From Myxococcus hansupus (GTDB lineage: Bacteria; Myxococcota; Myxococcia; Myxococcales; Myxococcaceae), in NCBI RefSeq assembly GCF_000280925.3, contig NZ_CP012109.1:6158501-6222500 (forward strand): DNA of 64,000 bases. Direction: 5' to 3'. Below the pieces are notes generated by a model. That model ran no database searches. It saw only the letters and a program-made list of their open reading frames with translations, and had not been told where the DNA came from. The position numbers were made by a program, and so were the translations under genes. Shown piece by piece: positions 9,190 to 22,072 of this stretch. How positions within the stretch are numbered: position 1 is the stretch's first letter; each line of letters starts with the position of its first letter.

Positions 9190-10032
9190 CTAGGCCGCGG
9201 GAGGCGCCGTCACCGGCCCCAGCGCGCGCTCGATGGCCGCGAACTCCTCCACGGACAGGGTCTCCGCGCGTCGCTGCGGATCCACCCCCGCCGCCGCCAT
9301 GGCCGCGAGGAGCGCCTCCTGCGTGCCCAGCGTCGGGTCCGACTTGATGGAGTTGAGCAGCGTCTTGCGCCGGTGCGAGAAGGACGCCTTCACCACGCGC
9401 GTGAAACGGGCCTCGTCGATGATGGGCGCGCGAGGTGCCTTGCGGCGCGTGAGCCGCAGCACCGCGGAGTCCACCTTCGGCGGCGGGTGGAAGCGCCACG
9501 CCTCCAGCGTGAGGACGTTCTCCGCGTCGTAGTGCATCCCGAGCAGCACCGTGAGCAGGCCATAGTCACGGTTGCCGGGCTCGGCGGCGAGCCGCTCCAC
9601 CACTTCCTTCTGCAGCGTGAAGACGGCGCGCGACACGTGGGCGCGCTGCTCCAAGACGCGGAAGAGGATGGGGCTGGTGAGGTGGTACGGGAGGTTGCCC
9701 GCCACCGCGACGTCAGGCGCGCCGGCCACCTGGGCGAAGTCCACCGTGGCGGCGTTGCCGGAGACCACGCGCACGCCGGGGATGGCCTCCTTCTCCAGGA
9801 CCATCACCATGTCGCGGTCCCGCTCCACGGCGGTGACGCGAGCCCCGGTGGCGGCCAGGAAGCGCGTGAGGTGTCCCAGGCCCGGGCCCAGTTCCACCAC
9901 CGGCTCCTCCGCGCGGAGGGTCAACGCGTCCGCGATGGCCTCCAGGGCGTCCTCGTCTCCGAGGAAGTTCTGTCCCCAGCTGTACTTGGCGCGCAGGCCA
10001 TGCCGCTTGAGGATTTCTCTTGGCGATTCCAC
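9190..10032 (-). CDS. rsmA: 16S rRNA (adenine(1518)/(1519)-N6) dimethyltransferase
   Basis: 280 residues from a GTG at 10032 (VESPREILKRHGLRAKYSWG). SAM-binding motif VVELGPGLGHLTRFL and catalytic NLPYHLTSPIL (NLPY) are present, with LQKEVVERL and the C-terminal FSHRRKTLLNS typical of RsmA/KsgA. It dimethylates two adjacent adenines near the 3' end of 16S rRNA during late 30S assembly. The longer frame to 10113 lacks family sequence. tsaD lies 13 bp upstream on the same strand, suggesting an operon. Confidence 0.96.
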   Translation of the reverse strand: MESPREILKRHGLRAKYSWGQNFLGDEDALEAIADALTLRAEEPVVELGPGLGHLTRFLAATGARVTAVERDRDMVMVLEKEAIPGVRVVSGNAATVDFAQVAGAPDVAVAGNLPYHLTSPILFRVLEQRAHVSRAVFTLQKEVVERLAAEPGNRDYGLLTVLLGMHYDAENVLTLEAWRFHPPPKVDSAVLRLTRRKAPRAPIIDEARFTRVVKASFSHRRKTLLNSIKSDPTLGTQEALLAAMAAAGVDPQRRAETLSVEEFAAIERALGPVTAPPAA

Positions 10033-10045
10033 CCGTCTGCTCCCT

Positions 10046-11041
10046 CTACATGCGCCAGGCCGGGTCTGCGGCGAGGCGGAAATCTCCGCGCAGGCCGCGG
10101 CGGTACGCCTCATACCCCGCCACCGCGATCATCGCCCCATTGTCCGTGCACAGTCGCACCGGGGGCAGGAACATGTTCAGCCCGCGCTCCTCGGCCCGCG
10201 CCTGACACAGCGCGCGCAACCGCGAGTTCGCCGCCACGCCGCCGCAAATCACGAGCTGCTTGTGGCCCAACCGGCGCGCGGCGGCCACCAGCTTCTTCGA
10301 CAGCACGTCCGCCACGGCCTCCTGGAAGGACGCGCACAGGTCCGCCAGGGCCTGCCCCTGGGGCACGCCGTGCTTCTGCACGTGGTGCAGCACCGCCGTC
10401 TTCAGCCCGGAGAAGGACACGTCGAAGTTGTCGCCGGGCAGCGCGCGCGGGAAACGGATGGCCTCCGGGTTCCCCTGCTGCGCGAGCTGGTCGATGGGCA
10501 GACCGCCGGGGTACGGCAGTCCGAGGATGCGCGCCGTCTTGTCGTAGGCCTCGCCGGCCGCGTCGTCACGCGTGCTGCCCACCAGCCGGTACTGGCCGTA
10601 CGCCTGCACCTCGTAGAGGCTCGTGTGCCCGCCCGAGACGACGAGCCCGAGGAACGGCGGCTCCGGCGCCACCTCCAACAGCCGGATGGCCAGCAGGTGG
10701 CCCTCCAGGTGGTTGGCGCCCACGAAGGGCTTGCCCGTCGCCAGGCTCAGGCCCTTGGCCACCTGCACACCCACGAGCAGCGCGCCGATGAGCCCGGGGC
10801 CGGAGGTGACGGCGATGAGGTCCACGTCGTCGAGCGTCTTGTTCGCCCGCGTCAGGGCCTCGTGGACGACGGGCAGCACCTGGACGATGTGGTTGCGGCT
10901 GGCCAGCTCCGGCACCACCCCACCCCACCGCCGGTGGATGTCCACCTGCGTGGAGACGACATCCGACAACACGCGCCGGCCGTCCTCCACGACGGCGGCG
11001 GCGGTCTCATCACACGAGGTTTCCAGTCCAAGGACGAGCAA
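10046..11041 (-). CDS. tsaD: tRNA N6-adenosine threonylcarbamoyltransferase
   Basis: 331 residues. Transfers the threonylcarbamoyl group to A37 of tRNAs that read ANN codons. Seen directly: LGLETSCDETAAAVVEDG at the N-terminus, the metal-binding HLEGH in GANHLEGHL, VSGGHTSLYEV, SFSGLKTAVLHHV and CGGVAANSRLRALCQ. These are the ASKHA-fold signatures of the Kae1/TsaD family. Length is normal. It is followed by rsmA, and preceded by the DUF4388 response regulator with a 49-bp gap. Confidence 0.97.
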   Translation of the reverse strand: MLVLGLETSCDETAAAVVEDGRRVLSDVVSTQVDIHRRWGGVVPELASRNHIVQVLPVVHEALTRANKTLDDVDLIAVTSGPGLIGALLVGVQVAKGLSLATGKPFVGANHLEGHLLAIRLLEVAPEPPFLGLVVSGGHTSLYEVQAYGQYRLVGSTRDDAAGEAYDKTARILGLPYPGGLPIDQLAQQGNPEAIRFPRALPGDNFDVSFSGLKTAVLHHVQKHGVPQGQALADLCASFQEAVADVLSKKLVAAARRLGHKQLVICGGVAANSRLRALCQARAEERGLNMFLPPVRLCTDNGAMIAVAGYEAYRRGLRGDFRLAADPAWRM

Positions 11042-11090
11042 GGCGGCTCACTTCTCGGGGCCATTGAGGGGAAGTGGGACCGCCACCCGC

Positions 11091-14252
<3,162 letters not shown>

Positions 14253-14435
14253 TCACTGCAGACGGCCCAGAGAGCCTGACGCGGGAGCATCCTGCCCGCT
14301 TTCGAGGCATGTCAATGGCTTGGGCCTCGGGGGAACCTGGCTGGCCTCCTGCTGGACAGGCGGCGAAAGCCAGGTGCGGGGAGGGTCGAATCGGGCCTGG
14401 GCGAACCACCCACACCCAGGGTGAGACCTGACGCG

Positions 14436-17400
14436 TCAGCGGAAGAAGCCTCCCTTCTTCGGGGGGTTCTTCTTGCGCATGTCGATGAGCCGCAGCTCCT
14501 GGTTGGCCTCCAGGTGCTTGGGGTTGGCGCGAACGGCCTCGCGGAAGCAGCGCTCGGCGCGGTCCATGTCGCCCTCGACGCGGGCGATGACGCCAAGCTG
14601 GTAGTGCGCGCGATCACAGTTCGGTTCGGTCCGGACCACGTCCATCATCATCTGCTTGGCCTTGGGCATGTCCGCCTTGCGCGCGGGGTCCATGTAGATG
14701 GCCCAGGCCCGTGCGGCCATGTACAGCGGCCGAGGGTCCAGCGCATGGGCGCGCTCGTAGTGCTCCGAGGCCGTCGTGAAGTCGCGCTTGCGGAAGAAGA
14801 CCTCGCCCATCTTGTAGAGGTCGTCGGCGTTGCTGTCTGGCCGGCCCTGGGGACGCAGCACCGGGGCCGTGGTGGCGGGCGCCGAAGCGGGAGGCTTCGG
14901 CAAGGACTGCTGGGCCTGGAGGTTCTGCTGGTACGTCTTGCGGCGCGCGTCGTCGTAGAGGACCTCGTAGGCCTCGCGGATGGCCTCGAACACGGCCGTG
15001 ATCTTCGGCGCCATGTGCGGCAGCGACGGCGGCAGCCGGTCCGGGTGGAAGATCTTCGCCAGGCTGAGGAACGCGGACTTCACCTGGTCGCGCGAGGCGT
15101 CCTGCGGAACGCCCAGGACGTAGAAGTGGTCCCGCTTGGCCTGGACATCCGAGTAGCGCTGCTCGAGCTGCTGGGCGAGGCGGGCCTCGTCGGGCTTGGG
15201 CGCCTCGGGGATCGCGGGGGCCGTCGCGGCGGCCTGCTCGGGCGTGGCGCCAGCGGCGGGCGCGGGGGGCGTGCGCCCTCCCAGGACACCCATGTTCTCC
15301 ATCGCGCGGCGCAACAGCCGCTGACGGCGGAGCTTCGCTGCCTCGTCGGGGTTGGAGGGATCTGCCGACACGTCGTCCTCGTCAAAGTCCCAGTCGTCCA
15401 AATCTCCGGACGGCTCGTCCCAGTCAGTCTGGCCAGTTGGCCATGAGTTGTCACCGGGGAAGGCCCCCGATGAATCAGGTGCTACCGGTTCAATGGTCGC
15501 TTCGACAATGGCCTCGACGGGAGGCTCGTCGAAATCGATGTTCGGCTGATTGACATCCGAGCGGACGAGCGACTCCAGATGGGTGTCCACCTGCAGCAGC
15601 GCGGCCTCGAAGGAGGCGGTCAGCGTATCGGCGCCTTCGTCCTTGTCGAAGGAGACGATGCGCCAGAGGTCCTCGTCTCCCGCCTTGGGCGCGGCGGCGC
15701 CTGGACGGGCCTGCGACGGCGCGGGCGCCTGCGTGGCCCAATCGCTGTCCTCCTCCTCGTCGGGCGAGGCCTCCAGCAGGATGTCCGCGTCGTCGTCCCC
15801 CGTGGGCAAGAGGACCGGCGGACCCGCGTCGTCGGTGCGCGCGGACTGCGGGGCGGGCAGTGGCTCGGAGACGGCCCAGATTTCGGGCTCGGGTTCGACT
15901 TCGAGGAGCGGGAGCTCGGCCTCGGCGCCGGACGGGTCGCTGAGGGAGATCTGCGTGGTGCTCCAAGGTTCGTCCTGGACGGGGACGCGGTCCTCCGCGC
16001 GCGTGGGCGGAGAGGAGCGCGGCGGCTCGTCGGCGAGCCAGGGCTCCAGCGGCTGCGACTTCGAGCGGCGGAGCGCCTCCTCCATGTCCCGGACGAGCTC
16101 GGCCTGGGCCTTCTGCCGCGCGAGGCGCAGGGTATCTGGACTTTCGGCCCCGCCGGACAGGTCGATGGCGGGCGTGCCTGCTTCGGGGGTGGCGTCCGCC
16201 TCGGTGGGCGAGGCGGGCACCTCCGTGAGGAGGATGTCGCCCACTTCGAGCGTGAGGGCCTCGATGTCCTCGGCCGCGAGCTCGGGGATGTCGACGGCGG
16301 CGGGTGCGGTCGCTTCGGACTGACGGGCATCCTCGGCGAGACGGGCTTCCTCGGCCTGACGGGCCTGCTCGGCGGCGCGCGACTCCTTGCCGCGGCGAAC
16401 CGCCTCCGCGCGGCGACGCTCGACCTCGAGACGGACTTCTTCGGCCTGGCGGGCCTCCTCGGCGAGACGGGCTTCTTCCTCGGCGCGAGCGACCTCCGCG
16501 AGACGGGCTTCCTCCGCGGCCCAGATCTCCTCCGCGCGGCGGGCTTCGGCAGCCAGATGCGCCGCCTCCGCGAGCCGGCGTTCCTCCGCGAGGCGAGCTT
16601 CTTCGGCAAGGCGCTCCGATTCGATGCGCGCTTCTTCCGCGAGGCGGGCCTCTTCGGCGAGGCGCTCGGCTTCCGCCGCGAGGCGCTCGGCTTCGACGCG
16701 CGCTTCTTCCGCGCGGAGGGCCACGTCGGCAATCCGCGCCTCTTCCATCAAACGGGCTTCGTCGGCGAGCCGTGCTTCGTCGGCGAGCCGTGCCTCTTCC
16801 GCGAGCCGCGCTGCTTCGAGACGGGCCTCTTCGGCAACGCGAGCCTCTTCAGCGAGACGCGCCTCCTCGGCCAATCGCTCCGCTTCAAGCCGAGCCTCTT
16901 CAGCGAGACGGGCCTCTTCAGCGAGACGGGCCTCTTCAGCGAGACGCGCCTCCTCGGCCAAACGCTCCGCTTCAAGCCGAGCCTCTTCAGCGAGGCGGGC
17001 TTCTTCAGCGAGGCGACGTTCTTCTTCGAGCCGGGCCTCCTCTGCTAGCCGGGCCTCTTCGGCGAGTCGCTCCTCTTCAAGGCGGGCCTCCTCTGCGAGT
17101 CGAGCCTCTTCCGCAAGCCGCGCTTCCTCAGCAAGCCGACGCTCTTCCTCGATGCGCGCCTCTTCGGCGAGACGTTCCTCTTCGGCGAGACGCTCCTCTT
17201 CGGCGAGACGCTCCGCTTCGAGCCGGGCTTCTTCAGCGAGACGCACTTCTTCAGCCACGCGCTCTGCTTCGAGACGCGCTTCTTCCGCGAGACGCGCTTC
17301 TTCTACGAGGCGACGTTCCTCTTCGAGGCGAGCTTCTTCCTCTAGCCGCGCAACTTCCGCTAGCCGGAGTTCTTCTTCCGCACGGCGCTCAGCTTCGAGC

Positions 17401-20270
17401 CGCGCCTCTTCGGCAACCCGGGCCTCTTCGGCCAATCGCTCCGCTTCAAGCCGAGCCTTTTCAGCGAGCCGAGCCTCTTCAGCGAGCCGAGCCTCTTCAG
17501 CGAGCCGAGCCTCTTCAGCGAGCCGAGCCTCTTCAGCGAGGCGACGTTCTTCTTCGAGCCGGGCCTCCTCTGCTAGCCGTGCCTCTTCCGCGAGACGAGC
17601 CTCTTCCGCAAGCCGCGCTTCCTCAGCAAGCCGACGCTCTTCCTCGATGCGCGCCTCTTCGGCAAGACGTGCCTCTTCGGCGAGGCGCTCCTCCTCAGCG
17701 AGACGCTCCGCTTCGAGGCGAGCCTCTTCCGCTCGGCGTGCTTCTTCGGCAAGGCGACGTTCCTCTTCGAGCCGGGCCTCTTCCGCGAGTCGAGCCTCCT
17801 CCGCCAAGCGCTCTGCTTCGAGGCGAGCCTCTTCAGCGAGACGAGCCTCCTCTGCGAGACGAGCCTCCTCCGCCAAGCGCTCTGCTTCGAGTCGAGCCTC
17901 TTCTGCGAGACGAGCCTCTTCCGCTAGGCGAGCCTCTTCCGCGAGTCGAGCCTCCTCCGCCAAGCGCGCTGCTTCGAGACGAGCCTCCTCTGCGAGCCGA
18001 GCCTCCTCTGCGAGCCGAGCCTCTTCAGCGAGCCGAGCCTCTTCAGCGAGACGAGCCTCTTCAGCGAGCCGAGCCTCTTCAGCGAGACGAGCCTCCTCCG
18101 CCAAACGCTCTGCTTCGAGTCGAGCCTCTTCTGCGAGTCGAGCCTCCTCCGCCAGACGCTCTGCTTCGAGACGAGCATCTTCTGCGAGACGAGCCTCTTC
18201 TTCGAGACGAGCCTCTTCTTCGAGACGAGCCTCTTCTTCGAGACGAGCCTCTTCTTCGAGACGAGCCTCTTCTTCGAGACGAGCCTCTTCAGCGAGACGA
18301 GCCTCCTCTGCCAAGCGCTCCGCTTCGAGCCGTGCTTCTTCCGCCAGCCGAGCCTCTTCAGCGAGACGAGCCTCCTCTGCCAAGCGCTCCGCTTCGAGCC
18401 GAGCCTCTTCTGCGAGCCGAGCCTCTTCTGCGAGCCGAGCCTCTTCTGCGAGCCGAGCCTCTTCTGCGAGCCGAGCCTCTTCTGCGAGCCGAGCCTCTTC
18501 TGCGAGCCGAGCCTCCTCCGCCAAGCGCTCGGCTTCGAGACGAGCCTCTTCCGCCAGCCGAGCCTCCTCCGCCAGCCGAGCTTCTTCGGCCAGGCGCTCC
18601 GCTTCGAGACGAGCCTCTTCCGCCAGCCGAGCCTCTTCTGCGAGTCGAGCCTCTTCTGCGAGTCGAGCCTCTTCTGCGAGTCGAGCCTCTTCTGCGAGTC
18701 GAGCCTCTTCTGCGAGTCGAGCCTCTTCTGCGAGACGAGCCTCTTCAGCGAGTCGAGCCTCTTCAGCGAGTCGAGCCTCTTCTGCGAGACGAGCCTCCTC
18801 TGCCAAGCGCTCCGCTTCGAGCCGTGCTTCTTCCGCCAGCCGAGCTTCTTCGGCCAGGCGCTCCGCTTCGAGTCGAGCCTCTTCTGCGAGACGAGCCTCT
18901 TCTGCGAGACGAGCCTCTTCTGCGAGGCGAGCCTCTTCTGCGAGGCGAGCCTCTTCTGCGAGGCGAGCCTCTTCTGCGAGGCGAGCCTCTTCTGCGAGGC
19001 GAGCCTCCTCCGCCAAGCGCTCTGCTTCGAGGCGAGCCTCTTCAGCGAGTCGAGCCTCTTCAGCGAGTCGAGCCTCTTCTGCGAACCGAGCCTCCTCCGC
19101 CAGCCGAGCGTCTTCAGCCAGGCGCTGCGCTTCGAGACGAGCCTCTTCTGCGAGACGAGCCTCTTCTGCGAGACGAGCCTCTTCTGCGAGACGAGCCTCT
19201 TCTGCGAGACGAGCTTCTTCGGCCAGGCGCTCCGCTTCGAGTCGAGCCTCTTCCGCTAGGCGTGCTTCTTCCGCCAGCCGAGCCTCTTCTGCGAGACGAG
19301 CCTCTTCTGCGAGACGAGCCTCCTCCGCGAGTCGAGCCTCCTCCGCCAGCCGAGCCTCCTCAGCGAGTCGAGCCTCCTCAGCGAGTCGAGCCTCCTCAGC
19401 GAGTCGAGCCTCCTCAGCGAGTCGAGCCTCCTCAGCGAGTCGAGCCTCCTCCGCCAAGCGCTCGGCTTCGAGACGAGCCTCCTCCGCCAGCCGAGCCTCC
19501 TCCGCCAGCCGAGCCTCCTCAGCGAGTCGAGCCTCCTCCGCCAGCCGAGCCTCTTCCGCCCGCCGCCGCTCCTCTTCGAGCCGCGCCTCCTCCTCCGCCC
19601 GCTGCCGAGCCTCTTCCTCCTCGCGCCGAAGCCGTTCGCGTTCGGACCACTCCTCCACGGAGAGCGCCTGAATAGAGCCCTCGCGCTCCAGCACGAGCAG
19701 CAGGGCCTCCTGTGCGGGCGTCAGCGCCTCCGGTTCCCGGAACTCCGCCAGCGTCTCCAGGAACGCCCGCTCCGACGCGTCCGAGATCCACGGGCCGCAG
19801 GCCTCGACATCCTCACACCGGAACACCCGCGCGGCCCCGTCGCGAACCGGCACCTCCAGTGCCGCGCGCACCACCCTCGCGCCCGCGATGGGCCGGAACG
19901 CCTCCGCCTCCACCACCCCTGGCTCGAACGCGGCGCGCTCCGCCAGCGCGCTCAGCCTCCGCACATGGGCCAGCACCTGCTGCTCCGCCACCACGTCCGG
20001 CACCAGGCCGAACTCCTCCAGCGTCTCCTCGTCCGGAACCCCTGCCCCACCGCGCGCCCACAGCGTGTCCAGCGCCTCGGCGCCGAGCAGCCCGGACTGG
20101 AGCAACGCCTGCGCGGGGCTCTGGAAACCAAAGCCCAACTGGGTCCCCACCAGGTCGCCTTCACGCAAGAGCAGCCGGGACTCACGCCCTCCCGAGGAAA
20201 GCGTGAGCCACCCGGTGGCTCGGGACTTGTGGGCGGAGTAAAGCGCTTCGGCGGCCTGCGACGGGGTCAT
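14436..20270 (-). CDS. Giant DUF4388 - (LAEEAR)n helical rod - J domain - TPR protein
   Basis: 1944 residues. The N-terminal 210 residues contain a DUF4388-like module ([20 protein letters not shown]). Residues about 210-1317 are almost pure LAEEAR-type repeats with LEAER and LEEER variants. An acidic Pro/Ser region follows (about 1320-1690). A J domain at about 1700-1780 ([21 protein letters not shown]) retains the HPD motif in KIFHPDRLP, so it should stimulate a DnaK-type ATPase. TPR helices (about 1785-1930) and a basic tail ([12 protein letters not shown]) end the protein. No membrane segment is seen, so it is probably cytoplasmic. The role is unknown; scaffold or cytoskeletal function is an inference. 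Confidence 0.88.
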   Translation of the reverse strand: MTPSQAAEALYSAHKSRATGWLTLSSGGRESRLLLREGDLVGTQLGFGFQSPAQALLQSGLLGAEALDTLWARGGAGVPDEETLEEFGLVPDVVAEQQVLAHVRRLSALAERAAFEPGVVEAEAFRPIAGARVVRAALEVPVRDGAARVFRCEDVEACGPWISDASERAFLETLAEFREPEALTPAQEALLLVLEREGSIQALSVEEWSERERLRREEEEARQRAEEEARLEEERRRAEEARLAEEARLAEEARLAEEARLAEEARLEAERLAEEARLAEEARLAEEARLAEEARLAEEARLAEEARLAEEARLAEEARLAEEARLAEEARLAEEARLAEEARLEAERLAEEARLAEEARLAEEARLAEEARLAEEARLEAQRLAEDARLAEEARFAEEARLAEEARLAEEARLEAERLAEEARLAEEARLAEEARLAEEARLAEEARLAEEARLAEEARLAEEARLEAERLAEEARLAEEARLEAERLAEEARLAEEARLAEEARLAEEARLAEEARLAEEARLAEEARLAEEARLAEEARLAEEARLAEEARLEAERLAEEARLAEEARLAEEARLEAERLAEEARLAEEARLAEEARLAEEARLAEEARLAEEARLAEEARLEAERLAEEARLAEEARLAEEARLEAERLAEEARLAEEARLEEEARLEEEARLEEEARLEEEARLEEEARLAEDARLEAERLAEEARLAEEARLEAERLAEEARLAEEARLAEEARLAEEARLAEEARLAEEARLAEEARLEAARLAEEARLAEEARLAEEARLAEEARLEAERLAEEARLAEEARLAEEARLEAERLAEEARLAEEARLEEERRLAEEARRAEEARLEAERLAEEERLAEEARLAEEARIEEERRLAEEARLAEEARLAEEARLAEEARLEEERRLAEEARLAEEARLAEEARLAEEARLAEKARLEAERLAEEARVAEEARLEAERRAEEELRLAEVARLEEEARLEEERRLVEEARLAEEARLEAERVAEEVRLAEEARLEAERLAEEERLAEEERLAEEARIEEERRLAEEARLAEEARLAEEARLEEERLAEEARLAEEARLEEERRLAEEARLAEEARLEAERLAEEARLAEEARLAEEARLAEEARLEAERLAEEARLAEEARVAEEARLEAARLAEEARLADEARLADEARLMEEARIADVALRAEEARVEAERLAAEAERLAEEARLAEEARIESERLAEEARLAEERRLAEAAHLAAEARRAEEIWAAEEARLAEVARAEEEARLAEEARQAEEVRLEVERRRAEAVRRGKESRAAEQARQAEEARLAEDARQSEATAPAAVDIPELAAEDIEALTLEVGDILLTEVPASPTEADATPEAGTPAIDLSGGAESPDTLRLARQKAQAELVRDMEEALRRSKSQPLEPWLADEPPRSSPPTRAEDRVPVQDEPWSTTQISLSDPSGAEAELPLLEVEPEPEIWAVSEPLPAPQSARTDDAGPPVLLPTGDDDADILLEASPDEEEDSDWATQAPAPSQARPGAAAPKAGDEDLWRIVSFDKDEGADTLTASFEAALLQVDTHLESLVRSDVNQPNIDFDEPPVEAIVEATIEPVAPDSSGAFPGDNSWPTGQTDWDEPSGDLDDWDFDEDDVSADPSNPDEAAKLRRQRLLRRAMENMGVLGGRTPPAPAAGATPEQAAATAPAIPEAPKPDEARLAQQLEQRYSDVQAKRDHFYVLGVPQDASRDQVKSAFLSLAKIFHPDRLPPSLPHMAPKITAVFEAIREAYEVLYDDARRKTYQQNLQAQQSLPKPPASAPATTAPVLRPQGRPDSNADDLYKMGEVFFRKRDFTTASEHYERAHALDPRPLYMAARAWAIYMDPARKADMPKAKQMMMDVVRTEPNCDRAHYQLGVIARVEGDMDRAERCFREAVRANPKHLEANQELRLIDMRKKNPPKKGGFFR
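16320..19640 (-). repeat. 18-bp coding repeat array (LAEEAR hexads)
   Basis: About 3.3 kb of tandem 18-bp units on the minus strand encode LAEEAR, broken at intervals by a 15-bp LEAER unit. On the plus strand it reads as CGAGCCTCTTC/GCGAGACGAG-type runs. Near-identical neighbouring copies around 18660-18720, 18900-19010 and 19370-19440 suggest recent slippage or unequal exchange. The array is free of stops in several frames on both strands, which produces long spurious antisense frames. Confidence 0.95.
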
Positions 20271-20334
20271 GCGTCGCCGCAGTGTAGTCCCTCCTCACGG
20301 CCCCTCAACTTGCCGAGGTCGCTTGCCTGCCCGG

Positions 20335-20808
20335 TCAGGTGAAACGGACCTGTCGCAGGGCCTCGTAGGTCCCAATCCCCACCGAAGTGGACAGGTTCAG
20401 GCTCCGCCGGTCCTCCAGCATCGGAATCGTCACGGCCGTCCCCGTCCCCCCCTCCATCACCTCGGGGGCCAGCCCGGACACCTCCGAACCGAACACCAGG
20501 TGGTCCCCCTCCTCGAAGCGGGCCTCATACAGGGATGTCGCGGCCCGGGCGGAGAACAGCCAGCGGCGGGCCTCCGGGTAGTCCGCCACATAGGCCGCAT
20601 AGGTTGGATACAGGCGGAGAAATACCTTGTCCCAGTAGTCCAGGCCGGCCCGCTTGAGCTGCCGGTCGTCAATGGAGAAGCCCAGGGGCTCCACCAGGAT
20701 GAGGCGGCTGCCCGTCACGGCGCACAGGCGGGCGACGTTGCCCGTGTTGGGGGGAATCTGGGGAGAAACGAGGACCAGGTGGAGAGGACGCGCCAGGGGC
20801 TCGAGCAT
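20335..20808 (-). CDS. trmL: tRNA (cytidine/uridine(34)-2'-O)-methyltransferase
   Basis: 157 residues, the size of TrmL (YibK). SPOUT-family motifs are visible: LVSPQIPPNTGNVARLCAV (motif 1), LVFGSEVSGLAPEVM (motif 2) and IPMLEDRRSLNLSTSVGIG (motif 3). The cofactor pocket is the usual deep-knot SAM site. TrmL methylates the wobble base of some tRNA-Leu isoacceptors. It is divergent from the DUF192 gene (17 bp between starts) and stands alone on its strand. Confidence 0.92.
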   Translation of the reverse strand: MLEPLARPLHLVLVSPQIPPNTGNVARLCAVTGSRLILVEPLGFSIDDRQLKRAGLDYWDKVFLRLYPTYAAYVADYPEARRWLFSARAATSLYEARFEEGDHLVFGSEVSGLAPEVMEGGTGTAVTIPMLEDRRSLNLSTSVGIGTYEALRQVRFT

Positions 20809-20825
20809 GGGGTAGAAGGCGCTAC

Positions 20826-21182
20826 ATGCGCTGGAAGGTGAACAACGAGACGCGGCAACGGCTGCTCGCGGACCGGGCAGAACGAGCCAGCTCGTTCGTC
20901 CAACGGTTCAAGGGGCTCATGGGGCGGCGCTCGCTGGCCGTGGGCGAGGGGCTGCATATCGCCCCCTGCAACTCCATCCACACTTTCTTCATGCGCATCC
21001 CCATTGACGTGCTGTTCCTGGACGCCCAGGGCCGCATCGTCAAGCAGATGCCCGCGCTTCCACCCTGGCGGGCCACATCCGTGTATTTCCAGTCACGCTC
21101 CGTCCTGGAGCTCCCCGCGGGCGTGCTGGCGGCCAGCGGAACCCAGGAGGGGGACCAGCTCAGTTTCGAGCCGGTCACCTGA
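20826..21182 (+). CDS. DUF192 family protein
   Basis: 118 residues. The pattern ASSFVQRFKGLMGRRSLAVG, HTFFMRIPIDVLFLD, VELPAG-like LELPAGVLAASG and GDQLSFE is the DUF192 signature. Family members are small beta-rich proteins of unsettled function, often exported; no clear signal peptide is visible in this one. It is divergent from trmL and 118 bp upstream of the PP2C gene. Confidence 0.9.
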   Translation: MRWKVNNETRQRLLADRAERASSFVQRFKGLMGRRSLAVGEGLHIAPCNSIHTFFMRIPIDVLFLDAQGRIVKQMPALPPWRATSVYFQSRSVLELPAGVLAASGTQEGDQLSFEPVT

Positions 21183-21229
21183 AGCCCGGCCCGGTGGGCC
21201 CACGCCTGTCCGGCCGAGATGCACGAGTT

Positions 21230-21258
21230 TTGACCGATTTCCGAGCGCTTTGTTAACC
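21230..21258 (+). promoter_or_regulatory. Possible sigma-70-type promoter of the PP2C gene
   Basis: TTGACC at 21230-21235 is separated by 17 bases from TTAACC at 21253-21258, about 42 bp before the phosphatase ATG. The -35 is good and the -10 poor, so this is a weak call. The surrounding stretch is locally less GC-rich than its neighbours. Confidence 0.35.
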
Positions 21259-21300
21259 TCCGGCGCCACGTTTCTCGCCCCTTTAGAAGAGTTCTCGCGC

Positions 21301-22065
21301 ATGCGCATCGAGGTAGCTGGCAGCACCCACGTTGGGATGAAGCGGAATCACAACGAGGACAACTTCCTGATGCTCCCGGAAGAGTTTCTCTTCTGCGTGG
21401 CGGACGGCATGGGCGGCCACTCGTCGGGCGAAATCGCCAGCCGCATCGCGGTGGACGAGCTCGGTGAGTTCTACAAGCTCACGGCCAAGGACCAGGACTG
21501 CACCTGGCCCTTCAAGATGGACAAGGCGCGCAACTACGACGAGAACCGGTTGGCCACCGGCATCAAGCTCGCCAACGCGCGCATCTTCGAGAAGGCCAGC
21601 TCCGAGTCCAAGTACAAGGGCATGGGCACCACCATCGTCTCGGTGCACTTCGGCCAGAATGGCGTCTACGTGGGCCACGTGGGCGACAGCCGTGTGTACT
21701 ACTTCCGCGGCGGGGCGCTGAAGCAGGTGACGGAGGACCACTCCCTGCTCAACGACTACCTCAAGGCGAAGAAGCTCTCGCCGGAGGAGGTCGAGAACTT
21801 CCCCCACAAGAACGTCATCGTCCGGGCGCTCGGCATGAAGGAGAACGTCCAGGTGGACGTGTCGCGCGTGGAGCCCCAGGAGGACGACGTCTTCCTGCTC
21901 TGCTCGGACGGCCTGAGCGGCATGGTGACGGACGCGCAGATGCAGGAAATCCTGCAGCGCACGCCGGAGCTGGAGAAGGCCTGCTCGCAGCTCATCGACA
22001 TGGCCAACGCCGCGGGTGGCAACGACAACGTCACCTGCGTGCTGGCCCGCTACCACGCCGCCTGA
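21301..22065 (+). CDS. PP2C-type Ser/Thr protein phosphatase
   Basis: 254 residues from ATG at 21301; the frame is open further upstream but without family sequence. Metal-binding motifs: GMKRNHNEDNFL, FCVADGMGGHSSGEIAS, YVGHVGDSRVYYFRGG, VFLLCSDGLSGMVTD and GGNDNVTCVLARY. The catalytic aspartates are all present. PP2C enzymes reverse Ser/Thr phosphorylation by Hanks-type kinases such as the one at 3212; pairing with that kinase is only an inference. It converges on the murU-like gene. Confidence 0.94.
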   Translation: MRIEVAGSTHVGMKRNHNEDNFLMLPEEFLFCVADGMGGHSSGEIASRIAVDELGEFYKLTAKDQDCTWPFKMDKARNYDENRLATGIKLANARIFEKASSESKYKGMGTTIVSVHFGQNGVYVGHVGDSRVYYFRGGALKQVTEDHSLLNDYLKAKKLSPEEVENFPHKNVIVRALGMKENVQVDVSRVEPQEDDVFLLCSDGLSGMVTDAQMQEILQRTPELEKACSQLIDMANAAGGNDNVTCVLARYHAA

Positions 22066-22072
22066 GCGGCGC

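Noticed and set aside
16304..19675. Plus-strand frames of 1,123 and 1,094 codons opposite the giant repeat protein
   Set aside because: They are shadows of an 18-bp repeat that lacks stops in several frames. Their translations are simple Leu/Arg/Pro or Ser/Ala/Arg runs, while the minus frame has recognised domains at both ends.
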